The notes beneath the pieces were generated by a model. That model had not been told where the DNA came from. It searched no databases and was given only the letters and a program-made list of their open reading frames with translations. From JAMXLO01 sp041487355 (lineage in GTDB: Bacteria > Pseudomonadota > Alphaproteobacteria > Acetobacterales > Acetobacteraceae), in the NCBI GenBank assembly GCA_041487355.1, contig JBGPND010000002.1:1-64000 (forward strand): a stretch of DNA of 64,000 bases, in the 5' to 3' direction. A program made the translations under genes and the position numbers. Shown here one piece after another: positions 35,017 to 43,244 of this stretch. The stretch's first letter is position 1. Each line of letters starts with the position of its first letter.

Positions 35017-35778
35017 ATGAATGCGTTGGCCCCGGAGACATGGCGCCGCCTGCTGCGCCGTTCGGCTGCGGATGCCGGCCTGTCGCCGCTCTACGGCCCT
35101 CTGCTGGCCCCGGCAATCGCCGCCGACGGTTGCTACGTGCTCGGCCGTATTGCGCAGTCGCTGGATGGCCGGATCGCGACGACGAGCGGCGCGTCGCATT
35201 GGATCAGCGGGCAGCAGGACATCGTTCATACCCACCGGCTGCGCGCATTGTTCGACGCGGTCGTGGTGGGCGCCGGCACGGTGCGTGCCGATGATCCGCA
35301 ACTGACCACGCGCGAGGTGGAAGGTCCCTCGCCGGTGCGGGTGGTGCTGGACACCGACCGCCGGCTGGACGCGCACTACCGTGTGTTCCGCGAAGCGCCG
35401 CAGACCCTGCTGCTCTGTGCCGCCGATGCTCCCGGCGACGATCATGTGGGAGAGGCGCGGGTGCTCCGTCTGCCGCGTGCGCCCAAGGGTCTGGATATCG
35501 GCGCCGTGCTTGCAGCGCTGGCCGGACGCGGGCTCCGGCGTGTCTTCGTCGAAGGCGGCGGCATCACGGTCTCGCGCTTCCTGGCCGCGGGCGCGCTCGA
35601 TCGGCTGCATGTGACGATAGCGCCGTTGCTGATCGGCTCGGGCATTCCCGCCTTCACCCTGCCGGAGGCCGCCACCCTGCACGAAGGATTGCGCCTTGAA
35701 TGGACGGTGCATCGCATCGGCGTGGATCTGCTGCTCGATATCCCGCTCGGCCGCATGCGGCCCGGCGCACGGGCATGA
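35017..35778 (+). CDS. RibD C-terminal-domain (dihydrofolate-reductase-fold) reductase
   Basis: 253 residues. The reductase-domain signatures are YVLGRIAQSLDGRIATTSGA, HWISGQQDIVHTHRLRALFD, VVVGAGTVRADDPQLTTRE and GLRRVFVEGGGITVSRFLAA. This is the NADPH-dependent reductase half of RibD without the deaminase half. In riboflavin synthesis it reduces the ribosyl side chain of the pyrimidine; here it begins a run of coupled genes with a PTPS-like protein. It may act on a pteridine or pyrimidine intermediate (inference). The stop overlaps the next start as ATGA. Confidence 0.88.
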   Translation: MNALAPETWRRLLRRSAADAGLSPLYGPLLAPAIAADGCYVLGRIAQSLDGRIATTSGASHWISGQQDIVHTHRLRALFDAVVVGAGTVRADDPQLTTREVEGPSPVRVVLDTDRRLDAHYRVFREAPQTLLLCAADAPGDDHVGEARVLRLPRAPKGLDIGAVLAALAGRGLRRVFVEGGGITVSRFLAAGALDRLHVTIAPLLIGSGIPAFTLPEAATLHEGLRLEWTVHRIGVDLLLDIPLGRMRPGARA

Positions 35779-36728
35779 CAGAGGCGCGCGCATTCTGGAC
35801 AGTGGCACCGGGCCGAGGAGAAATCCGCGGCGAGACGCTGCCCGAGGCGGCGCCGGGACAGCTCCTGGTGCGCACGCTGGCAAGCGGCGTGTCGCGCGGT
35901 ACCGAATCGCTGGTGTTCGCCGGACGCGTGCCGGAGAGCCAACATCAGGCGATGCGCGCGCCGCTGATGGGCGGGCAGTTCCCGTTTCCGGTGAAATACG
36001 GCTACAGCGCCGTCGGCCGCGCTGCGGATGGCAGGCGGGTCTTCGCATTGCATCCGCATCAGGACGTCTTCCTCGCACCAGAGCAGATGTGCATCCCGGT
36101 GCCCGACGCGGTGCCGACGCCGCGCGCGGTGCTCGCCGCCAACATGGAGACCGCGCTGAACGTGTTGTGGGATGCCGCCCCGCTTGCCGGCGAGCGCATG
36201 CTTGTCATCGGCGCAGGCGTGGTCGGTCTGCTCTGCGCTGCCTTGCTGGCGCGGATTCCCGCTGCGCGCGTGACGGTGGTGGACACCAACGCGTCCCGCG
36301 CGCCGCTGGCACGGCAGTTCGGTTGCAGCTTCGCGCCGCCCGAACTGGCGCTACGCGAGCAGGAGCTGGTGGTGCATGCATCGGCGAGCGAGGCAGGGCT
36401 TCGTCTGGCCCTGGCCTCCGCCGGCTTCGAGGCGCGCATCGTCGAGGCGAGCTGGTTCGGCGATCGCGCGCCCGCTCTGCCGCTCGGCGAGGCATTCCAT
36501 GCGCGGCGGCTGCGGCTGATTGCGAGTCAGGTCGGTGCCGTCGCGCTGCCGATGCGCGGCCGGCGCAGCCACGGCGAGCGGCTGGCGATGGCACTCGAGC
36601 TGCTGGCCGATCCCGCCTATGACACGCTACTGGACGGGCCGACGCGGTTCGAGGATATGCCGCACATGATGCCGCGCATCCTCGAATCGGGCAGCCTGTG
36701 CCACGTCATCACCTACGGGACCGAGTGA
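35775..36728 (+). CDS. Zinc-type medium-chain dehydrogenase/reductase-like protein
   Basis: 317 residues from ATG 35775, overlapping the previous stop. N-terminal GroES-like part: TLASGVSRGTESLVFAGRVP and FPFPVKYGYSAVGRA. Cofactor-binding Rossmann part: RMLVIGAGVVGLLCAALLAR (GxGxxG) followed by VDTNASRAPLARQFG. The usual catalytic C-x-T/S-D-x-H zinc motif is not evident. The N-terminal style, including the RGTES segment, recalls BchC-like and related dehydrogenases. It probably oxidises or reduces an intermediate of the pathway encoded by this operon. Confidence 0.85.
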   Translation: MTEARAFWTVAPGRGEIRGETLPEAAPGQLLVRTLASGVSRGTESLVFAGRVPESQHQAMRAPLMGGQFPFPVKYGYSAVGRAADGRRVFALHPHQDVFLAPEQMCIPVPDAVPTPRAVLAANMETALNVLWDAAPLAGERMLVIGAGVVGLLCAALLARIPAARVTVVDTNASRAPLARQFGCSFAPPELALREQELVVHASASEAGLRLALASAGFEARIVEASWFGDRAPALPLGEAFHARRLRLIASQVGAVALPMRGRRSHGERLAMALELLADPAYDTLLDGPTRFEDMPHMMPRILESGSLCHVITYGTE

Positions 36729-37130
36729 ATGTTCAGCCTCACCGTCTGCGACCACATCATGATCGCCCACAGTTTCCATGGCGAGGAATTCGGCCCGGCG
36801 CAGAAGCTGCACGGCGCCACCTTCGTGGTCGAGGCGGAATTCCGCGCCCCGAAGCTCGACCAGCTGCAGCTTCTGGTCGACATCGGCCTGGTGAAGACCG
36901 AGCTGCGCCGCGTGCTTGAGCCGCTCGACTACAGCAATCTGGACGAGAACCCGACATTCAAGGGCATCAATACGACCACCGAATACGTGGCGTTCCACAT
37001 CCATGGCCTGCTCGCCGCTGCCTGCCGCGACGGACGGCTCGGCGAAGGCGGCCGCGCCGTGACCGGGTTGAAGGTCCTGCTGCGCGAAAGCCCGAATGCC
37101 TGGGCGGCCTTTGAAGGACCTGTCGCCTGA
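36729..37130 (+). CDS. 6-pyruvoyltetrahydropterin synthase / QueD-like protein with altered active site
   Basis: 133 residues of T-fold type. Compared with QueD, the first zinc histidine is kept (IAHSFHGEEFG) and so is the second (KLHGATF), but the third is Ala (HGH has become HGA). The catalytic cysteine of the C-x3-HGH motif is also Ala (PAQKLHG). The catalytic-triad histidine of LDH is Tyr (PLDYSNLDE), although the aspartate is present. NTTTEYVAFHI corresponds to the N-P-T-x-E motif and the C-terminal glutamate lies in VLLRESPN. The fold and pterin site are therefore conserved while lyase chemistry is probably lost or changed. The ATG abuts the previous stop, and the stop overlaps the next start (TGATG). 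Confidence 0.82.
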   Translation: MFSLTVCDHIMIAHSFHGEEFGPAQKLHGATFVVEAEFRAPKLDQLQLLVDIGLVKTELRRVLEPLDYSNLDENPTFKGINTTTEYVAFHIHGLLAAACRDGRLGEGGRAVTGLKVLLRESPNAWAAFEGPVA

Positions 37131-38167
37131 TGCAGCTATCGCTGATCGTGCCTGCACCGCTCGATGCCGTCTCGGGCGGCTACGCCTATGATCGCCGCAT
37201 CGTCGCCGGCCTGCGCGAGGCAGGCCATACCGTGAAGGTCGTCGAACTCCTGGGCAGCCATCCGCTCGCCGATGAAGCCGCGCGCGATGCCGCCTGCGCC
37301 GCGTGGGATGGCTTGCCCGATACGACTCGCCCGATCATCGATGGCCTGGCCTTGCCCGCCTTCGCCGGCATGGAAGACGCATTGACGGCGCGCAACGCCG
37401 CTGGCGTTATCCATCATCCGACCGCGCTGGAGACCGGCTTCGGCGAAGCCGACCGTGCCGGATTGCTCGCCATCGAGAAGCGCCTGCTGCCGCGGCTCGC
37501 GCGGGTCATCGTCACCAGCGAGACAACCGGCGACCGGCTCGCCGCGGATTTCGGCGTCGAGCCCGAACGCATCAAGGTTGTGGTGCCAGGTACCGACGAG
37601 GCGCCACGCAGCCTCGGGTCCGGCGGCCCGACCTGCCGCATCATCTCGGTCGGCACGCTGGTGCCGCGCAAGGGTCATGACGTGTTGCTGCGCGCACTCG
37701 CGAGACTGTTCGACCTCGACTGGCAGCTCACCATCGTCGGCTCCCCCGAACGCGATCCGGTGCACGCCAAGACGCTTGCGGCACTCGCCGAGGAACTCGG
37801 CATTGCCAACCGCGTGCGCTTCGCCGGGGAGGCGACCGACGCGGCGCTGGAAGCACTCTGGCGCGAGGCAGACATCTTTGCGCTGGCCACACACTGGGAA
37901 GGCTACGGGATGGCGGTGGCGGAAGCGCTGAAGCGCGGCCTGCCGGTGGCTGTCACCGCCGGCGGCGCCGCGGGGTCTTTGGTGACGCCAGAGGCGGGCG
38001 TGGTCTGCCAGCCCGGCGACCACATCAATCTCTCGAAGGCGCTGCGCCGCCTCATCTTCGATGCCACCTTGCGGCATGACATGGCGGAAGCCGCGTGGCA
38101 GGTCGGCCAGACCTTGCCGAGCTGGCAGACGCAGGCGAGGGAATTCGCCCAGGCCCTGGCCGGGTGA
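37130..38167 (+). CDS. Glycosyltransferase family 4 protein
   Basis: 345 residues of GT-B fold. The N-terminus LIVPAPLDAVSGGYAYDRRI is the acceptor-domain glycine loop. The donor domain has ISVGTLVPRKGHDVLLRALA, LTIVGSPERDP and the family E-x7-E-like ATHWEGYGMAVAEALKRGLP. It should use a nucleotide sugar. Embedded between a PTPS-like protein and a methyltransferase, it may glycosylate the small molecule made by this operon, as glycosyltransferases do in pterin-glycoside synthesis (inference). It overlaps the genes on both sides. Confidence 0.88.
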   Translation: MQLSLIVPAPLDAVSGGYAYDRRIVAGLREAGHTVKVVELLGSHPLADEAARDAACAAWDGLPDTTRPIIDGLALPAFAGMEDALTARNAAGVIHHPTALETGFGEADRAGLLAIEKRLLPRLARVIVTSETTGDRLAADFGVEPERIKVVVPGTDEAPRSLGSGGPTCRIISVGTLVPRKGHDVLLRALARLFDLDWQLTIVGSPERDPVHAKTLAALAEELGIANRVRFAGEATDAALEALWREADIFALATHWEGYGMAVAEALKRGLPVAVTAGGAAGSLVTPEAGVVCQPGDHINLSKALRRLIFDATLRHDMAEAAWQVGQTLPSWQTQAREFAQALAG

Positions 38168-39012
38168 CGGAACGCTTCGACGCAGACTGGCTCACGCTGC
38201 GCGAATCATTCGACCACGCCGCACGCAGCGTTGTGCTGGCGCGGCGATTGGCTGATCGACTTCCCAGGCGGCCCCGCCTGCTCGATCTCGGCGCCGGAAC
38301 CGGCAGCCTGTTCCGCTTCCTGGCGCCGATCATCGGCCGAGGCCAGGACTGGATCCTGGTCGACGCCGACGCCGCCTTGCTGGACGAAGCATTCGGCCGC
38401 ACCGCCGCCTGGGCGCGGCGGCAAGGCTTCGCCGCCACCGCGCCGGATGACGCGTTGCTCGTCTCCACGCCGCGCGGGCTGTGGCGGATGCAGGCGCTGA
38501 CACTCGATCTCGCCACAGTCAAGCTTCCCAAGACGGATGCGGTGCTGTGCAGCGCGCTGCTCGATCTGGTTTCCTCGGCGTGGCTCGGGCGCCTGTTCGA
38601 CGCGCTGCGCGTCCCGTTCCTCGCCTGCCTGACGGTGGACGGTCGCGAAGCCTGGCAGCCCTATCATCCGAACGACGCACTGGTGCGCGCGGCGTTCCGG
38701 CGCGACCAGCGGCGTGACAAGGGGTTCGGGCCGGCGCTCGGCATGGCGGCGCCGTCCGTCGCGCTGAAGGCGCTTGCCGCACGCGGCTTCGTGACGTCAT
38801 CGGCTCCGACAGATTGGCACGTGCCGCGCACCGCCTTGCGCATGCAGCGTGCGTTGATCGAGGGCACCGCCGATGCCGCGCGCAACGCGAGGCCTCCACA
38901 AAGCCGCGCCATCGCGGACTGGCAGGATGCGCGGCTTCGTCAGGCGATGCGGGCGAGGCTTGCCATCCGCATCGGCCACCGCGACATACTGGCGATGCCA
39001 CCAGGAGGATGA
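38164..39012 (+). CDS. Class I SAM-dependent methyltransferase-like protein
   Basis: 282 residues from GTG 38164, overlapping the glycosyltransferase stop as GTGA. The SAM-binding motif I is PRLLDLGAGTGSLFRFLAP, followed by an acidic end of strand 2 (WILVDADAALLDEAF) and a motif IV-like AVLCSALLDLVSSAWL. The C-terminal part is unlike common methyltransferases, which fits a dedicated small-molecule substrate. It is the last gene of the RibD/MDR/PTPS/GT run before otnK. Confidence 0.83.
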   Translation: MTERFDADWLTLRESFDHAARSVVLARRLADRLPRRPRLLDLGAGTGSLFRFLAPIIGRGQDWILVDADAALLDEAFGRTAAWARRQGFAATAPDDALLVSTPRGLWRMQALTLDLATVKLPKTDAVLCSALLDLVSSAWLGRLFDALRVPFLACLTVDGREAWQPYHPNDALVRAAFRRDQRRDKGFGPALGMAAPSVALKALAARGFVTSSAPTDWHVPRTALRMQRALIEGTADAARNARPPQSRAIADWQDARLRQAMRARLAIRIGHRDILAMPPGG

Positions 39013-39016
39013 CGCC

Positions 39017-40282
39017 ATGCTGCTGGGTGCGATCGCCGACGACTTCACCGGAGCGACCGACCTCGCCTCCATGCTGGTCCGTGGCGGCATGCGCACGGTG
39101 CAGTTCATCGGCGTGCCGCACCCGGGAGGGCATGCACCCGACGCCGATGCCGTCGTCGTCGCGCTGAAGTCGCGCACCGCGCCGGTGCGGCAGGCGGTCG
39201 AGGAAAGCCTGGCCGCGCTCGACTGGCTGCGCGAGGCCGGCTGCCAGCAGTTCTTCTTCAAGTACTGCTCCACCTTCGACAGCACCGATGCCGGGAATAT
39301 CGGTCCGGTGGCGGATGCGCTGACCGCGGCACTGGGCTGCGGCTTTGCGCTCGCCTGCCCTGCGTTCCCGGCCAACGCGCGCAGCGTCTACCAGGGCCAT
39401 CTGTTCGTTGGCGGCACACTGCTGAACGAGAGCGGCATGGAGCACCATCCGCTGACGCCAATGACCGATGCGAACCTGGTCCGCGTGCTGTCGCGGCAGA
39501 CCGACGGCACGGTCGGCTTGGTGCCGTACGCGACGGTCGAGCATGGGGCGATGGCGATCCGCCAGGCGATGACGGCGCTGAAGGAGCAGGGACGCCGCTA
39601 CGCCATCGTCGATGCGGTCAGCGATTCCCATCTGCTGGCGATCGGCGAAGCGGCCGAGCATCATGCGCTGATCACTGGCGGTTCCGGCATCGCGATGGGC
39701 CTGCCGGCGAATTTCCGCCGCGCGGGCAAGCTGCCGGAGCGGAGCGATGCCGCTTCGCTGCCGATGCTCGCTGGCCATGCCGCCGTGCTGGCTGGTTCCT
39801 GTTCGCGCGCGACTCTCGGGCAGGTCGACTTCGCGCGCGAGCACGTGCCAGTGTTGCAACTCGATCCCGTCGCCACGCCTGACGCCGCGCGGATGGTCGC
39901 AGCCGCGCGCGACTGGATCACCGACAGGCTTGGTGCCTCCCCCATCGTCATCGCGGCCTCGGCGCCACCGGACAAGGTGGCGGCGCTGCAGCAGCTTCTC
40001 GGGCGTGACGCGGCAGGCGCGCTGATCGAACAGACGCTGGCACACATCGCAGAGGATCTCGTCGCGCGTGGCGTGCGACGGCTGGTCGTCGCAGGCGGCG
40101 AAACCGCCGGCGCCGTGGTCTCGCGCCTCGGCGTGCGCAGCTTGCGCATCGGCGCGGAGATCGATCCGGGCGTGCCGTGGACCTATGCCGAAGGCGGCAC
40201 CACACCGCTGCTGCTGTCGCTGAAGTCAGGCAACTTCGGCAGCCGCGACTTCTTCCTCAAGGCCTTCGAGGTGCTGCCATGA
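39017..40282 (+). CDS. otnK: 3-oxo-tetronate kinase (four-carbon acid sugar kinase)
   Basis: 421 residues from ATG 39017, with CAGGAGGA just upstream. The N-terminus LLGAIADDFTGATDLASMLV is the DUF1537 signature, with LACPAFPANARSVYQGHLFV in the middle. The C-terminal nucleotide-binding part has VVAGGETAGAVVSRL and GAEIDPGVPWTYAEG. It phosphorylates 3-oxo-tetronates in erythronate/threonate breakdown. The stop overlaps otnC as ATGA. The dehydrogenase that would make the substrate is not in the window. Confidence 0.92.
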   Translation: MLLGAIADDFTGATDLASMLVRGGMRTVQFIGVPHPGGHAPDADAVVVALKSRTAPVRQAVEESLAALDWLREAGCQQFFFKYCSTFDSTDAGNIGPVADALTAALGCGFALACPAFPANARSVYQGHLFVGGTLLNESGMEHHPLTPMTDANLVRVLSRQTDGTVGLVPYATVEHGAMAIRQAMTALKEQGRRYAIVDAVSDSHLLAIGEAAEHHALITGGSGIAMGLPANFRRAGKLPERSDAASLPMLAGHAAVLAGSCSRATLGQVDFAREHVPVLQLDPVATPDAARMVAAARDWITDRLGASPIVIAASAPPDKVAALQQLLGRDAAGALIEQTLAHIAEDLVARGVRRLVVAGGETAGAVVSRLGVRSLRIGAEIDPGVPWTYAEGGTTPLLLSLKSGNFGSRDFFLKAFEVLP

Positions 40283-40911
40283 CCGAGGACGCAACCCGCC
40301 ATTTGCTGGTGGAACTGGCCGCTTCGCTGTTCGCCCGAGGCTTTTCGGTGGGCAGCGCCGGCAATATCAGCGTCCGCCTTGCCGACGGCTATCTGATCAC
40401 GCCGACCAACTCGAGCCTGGGACGGCTCGATCCCGCGCGTTTGTCGCGGCTGGATGCCGACTTCCGGCACGTCGGCGGCGACAAGCCGTCGAAGGAAGTG
40501 TTCATGCACCGCGCGTTCTACGGCGCGCGGAAGGATGCCGGTGCCGTGGTGCATCTGCATTCCACGATGGCGACCGCGGTTGCCTGTCTGCCGGATGTCG
40601 ACGCCGCGAATCCGATCCCGCCGCTGACGCCCTATTTCGTCATGCGGGTCGGACGGAGCATGCCGATCGTGGAGTACTACCGGCCCGGCGATCCGGCGAT
40701 GGAGCCGGCGATCCACGCCGCGGCACGCGATGCGCGCACGGTGCTGCTAGCGAATCATGGTCCGGTGGTGTCGGGCAAGACGCTGACCGATGCGGTCTAC
40801 GCGGCGGAGGAGCTGGAGGAAGCCGCGAAACTCTATCTCCTGCTGCGCGGCACGACACCGCGCCTGCTGACGCCGTGCCAGGTGGACGATCTTCTCTCGA
40901 CGTTCGGCTGA
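40279..40911 (+). CDS. otnC: 3-oxo-tetronate 4-phosphate decarboxylase (class II aldolase/adducin)
   Basis: 210 residues. Class II aldolase features are GFSVGSAGNISVRLADGYLI, the metal-binding AVVHLHSTMATAVA and the later VLLANHGPVVSGK histidine, with a catalytic acid in HVGGDKPSKEVFMH. It decarboxylates 3-oxo-tetronate 4-phosphate to dihydroxyacetone phosphate and CO2, completing the pathway with OtnK. Its TGA stop at 40909-40911 lies at the very edge of a palindromic repeat. Confidence 0.9.
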   Translation: MTEDATRHLLVELAASLFARGFSVGSAGNISVRLADGYLITPTNSSLGRLDPARLSRLDADFRHVGGDKPSKEVFMHRAFYGARKDAGAVVHLHSTMATAVACLPDVDAANPIPPLTPYFVMRVGRSMPIVEYYRPGDPAMEPAIHAAARDARTVLLANHGPVVSGKTLTDAVYAAEELEEAAKLYLLLRGTTPRLLTPCQVDDLLSTFG

Positions 40912-41006
40912 TGGGTTTCGCTGCGCTCTACCCATCCTACGGGTTACGGGTTACGGGTGCGTAGGTGCGCATTGCGTAGGATGGGTAGAGCGCAGCGAAA
41001 CCCATC
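40910..41006. repeat. Palindromic dispersed repeat (ATGGGTTTCGCTGCGC family), copy 2
   Basis: The 31-nt arms 40910-40940 and 40976-41006 (GATGGGTTTCGCTGCGCTCT... and its inverse) are perfect inverted copies separated by 35 nt with short GGGTTAC repeats. It begins inside the otnC stop codon and lies between otnC and the convergent histone-like gene. Confidence 0.88.
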
Positions 41007-41085
41007 GGGCAAAAAGAAGGGCGCCAGTTGGCGCCCTCAGTGCGTCGGACCCGGCTCCGTTCATGGAGCCGGGATCGGCGGCGTC

Positions 41086-41541
41086 TCAGTTCATCGACTC
41101 GGAGCCATTTGACGGCATCGACTCCGCTGCCGGAGCCGCGGCAGCAGCAGCCTTCCGACGTCCGCCCATCTTGCGCGCAGCCCCCGTCTTGCGCGCAGCC
41201 CCCGTCTTGCGCGCAGCCCCCGTCTTGCGTGCAGCCCCCGTCTTGCGTGCCACTGCCTTCTTGCGACCAGCAGTCTTCTTCCGACCGGCCGCCTTCTTCA
41301 CACCGGCCTTCTTCACGCCAGCCTTGCGACCGGCAGTCTTGCGCACGCCAGCCTTCTTCGGTGCGGCCTTGCGGCCTGCTGCCTTCTTGCGCCCGACGGT
41401 CTTGCGGCCTGCTGCCTTCTTCGGCGCAGCCTTCTTGCGGCCGGCTGTCTTCTTCGCCGCAGCCTTCTTGCGGCCGCCGGCGCGCATCGCCAGCGCCTGC
41501 GCGCGCGGCAGCTCGGTGGTGGTGGTTTCGTCGTTGCTCAC
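41086..41541 (-). CDS. Histone H1-like lysine/alanine-rich DNA-binding protein
   Basis: 151 residues from GTG 41539-41541, preceded by AGAAGGAG with 9-nt spacing; the frame runs further upstream without such support. Most of the chain is lysine/arginine/alanine repeats (RKKAAAKKTAGRKKAAPKKA), then four tandem ARKTGA units and a short Ala/Ser tail ending SNGSESMN. This composition is that of bacterial H1-like or AlgP-like proteins, thought to bind DNA nonspecifically. No folded domain is apparent. Confidence 0.82.
   Translation of the reverse strand: MSNDETTTTELPRAQALAMRAGGRKKAAAKKTAGRKKAAPKKAAGRKTVGRKKAAGRKAAPKKAGVRKTAGRKAGVKKAGVKKAAGRKKTAGRKKAVARKTGAARKTGAARKTGAARKTGAARKMGGRRKAAAAAAPAAESMPSNGSESMN
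41170..41259. repeat. 18-bp tandem repeat within the histone-like gene
   Basis: About four and a half copies of CTTGCGCGCAGCCCCCGT (units from 41170, 41188, 41206, 41224, then a degenerate one at 41242) encode the ARKTGA hexapeptides. The near-identity of units suggests recent slippage, and copy number probably varies between strains. Confidence 0.85.
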
Positions 41542-42076
41542 CTGTTGGAACTCCTTCTGGTGTCGTTGGTTGCTCTCGCGCGGTTGACCAACGGCCGCCC
41601 ATGCAGCCGGTTCCGCACCAGGCCTGCCGCAGCGATCGAACCGTGCAGACAGACCAGCTTCATCGGGCCGGCGATCCGGCGTGGGACTGTGCCTTCCACG
41701 CGCGCCAGTGCCGCACATGTCCACAAGCGCGACGAACGGACCTGGCGCATGTTACCTGCTGCGCCGCCGTCTTCGTCGCTTCTGCGATCCCGCATCCGAC
41801 GTCGATGCTCGATCGGCTGTGCTTCACCTGGACGAGGCTGCGGTCAATGGACCGTCCTTCTGTTGTCGCGTGCAGCGCATCGACTCTTCGCGAATCGGAT
41901 TCGCGCACACCGAATCCGCTATTCCGCGTCTCGCCCATGCCTGTCAACAAAAAGCAACCGTTTCGTCGCGGTTTCGACGAAAAAACTGCGTGCGCGATGC
42001 AATGCGATGCATTGATGTCACAGAAAACCGCCGCGACATCGCTGCCGCGGCGGTCTGTTCAGCGTGTGCGAAGCGC
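41542..42076 (-). other. Long upstream region of the histone-like gene with a possible promoter
   Basis: 535 bases without a supported gene, between prpC and the histone-like gene, both leftward. Leftward, TTGACA (41947-41942) and GAATAG (41924-41919) are separated by exactly 17 bp, a sigma-70-like arrangement with a poor -10. This would leave a leader of about 375 nt. Downstream of the -10 lies a small palindrome, CGCGAATCGGATTCGCG (about 41890-41906). The region is less GC-rich than its surroundings. Confidence 0.35.
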
Positions 42077-43231
42077 TCAGCGACGCTGATCGATCGGCAC
42101 GAACAGCACGTTCTCGGGGCCGGTGTAGTTGGCGGTGGGACGGATCAGCTTGTTGTCGACGCGCTGCTCCATGACATGCGCGCCCCAGCCGGAGGTGCGC
42201 GCGATCACGAACAGCGGAGTGAACATCGACGTCGGCACGCCGAGCATGTGGTAGGAGATCGCGCTGAACCAGTCGAGGTTGGCGAACATCTTCTTGGCGT
42301 CCGCCATGGTCGCCTCGATCCGGTCGGCAATGTCGAACAGCTTCATCGAGCCGGCGGCCTGCGACAGCCGACGCGCCACCTCCTTGATCACTTTGTTCCG
42401 CGGATCGGCGATCGTGTAGACGGCATGGCCGAAGCCGATGATCACCTCGCGGTTGGCGACGCGCCGGCGGATGTCGGCTTCCGCCTCGTCGGGATCGGCG
42501 TAGCGGCTCTGGATTTCGAACGAGACCTCGTTGGCGCCGCCGTGCTTCGGCCCGCGTAGCGCGCCGATGCCTGCCGTGATCGCCGAGTACATGTCCGCGC
42601 CGGTACCAGCGACCACCCGGCAGGTGAAGGTCGAGGCGTTGAACTCATGCTCGGCATAGAGGATCAGCGAGGTGTGCATGGCGCGGACGAACATCTCGCT
42701 GGGCGGCTTGCCGTGCAGCAGATGCAGGAAATGCCCGCCGATGCTGTCATCGTCGGTCTCCACGTCGATCCGCTTGCCGTGATGGGCGTAGTGGTACCAA
42801 TAGAGCAGCGCCGAGCCGAGGCAGGCCATCAGCCGGTCGATGATGTCGCGCGCGCCGGGCTGGTTCTGGTCGTCCTTCTCCGGCAACGCACAGCCAAGCG
42901 CCGACACCGCGGTGCGCATCACGTCCATCGGATGCGACGCAGGGGGCAGCGCCTCCAGCACCTGTTTCAGCGAGGCCGGCAGCCCACGCAGCGCATGCAG
43001 CTTTGCCTTGTAGCTGACCAGCTCGGCGCGCGTCGGCAGCTTGCCGTGCACCAGCAGGTAGGCGATCTCCTCGAACTCGCAGTGCTCCGCGACATCCAGG
43101 ATGTCGTAGCCGCAGTAGTGCAGGTCGTTGCCGGTGCGCCCGACGGTGCACAGCGCGGTGTTGCCGGCGGTGACGCCGGACAGGCCGACGCCTTTCTTCG
43201 CCCTGTTGGGAATGGCTGCGGTGTCGCTCAT
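42077..43231 (-). CDS. prpC: 2-methylcitrate synthase / citrate synthase family
   Basis: 384 residues from ATG 43229-43231, with GAGGAGG upstream. Citrate synthase-fold signatures are GLSGVTAGNTALCTVGRTGN, LILYAEHEFNASTFTCRVVA (catalytic H in AEHEFN), GIGALRGPKHGGANE (catalytic H) and VIIGFGHAVYTIADPRN with the oxaloacetate-binding H. The short GVG..GV(T/V)AG(N/D)TA..TV N-terminus is typical of PrpC. It condenses propionyl-CoA with oxaloacetate. It lies 13 nt downstream of prpD, which supports the methylcitrate assignment. Confidence 0.93.
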   Translation of the reverse strand: MSDTAAIPNRAKKGVGLSGVTAGNTALCTVGRTGNDLHYCGYDILDVAEHCEFEEIAYLLVHGKLPTRAELVSYKAKLHALRGLPASLKQVLEALPPASHPMDVMRTAVSALGCALPEKDDQNQPGARDIIDRLMACLGSALLYWYHYAHHGKRIDVETDDDSIGGHFLHLLHGKPPSEMFVRAMHTSLILYAEHEFNASTFTCRVVAGTGADMYSAITAGIGALRGPKHGGANEVSFEIQSRYADPDEAEADIRRRVANREVIIGFGHAVYTIADPRNKVIKEVARRLSQAAGSMKLFDIADRIEATMADAKKMFANLDWFSAISYHMLGVPTSMFTPLFVIARTSGWGAHVMEQRVDNKLIRPTANYTGPENVLFVPIDQRR

Positions 43232-43244
43232 GGTTCCGTCCTCC

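Noticed and set aside
41169..41260. Short direct repeats as a possible CRISPR array
   Set aside because: The 18-bp units are contiguous without spacers and encode hexapeptides of a histone-like protein.
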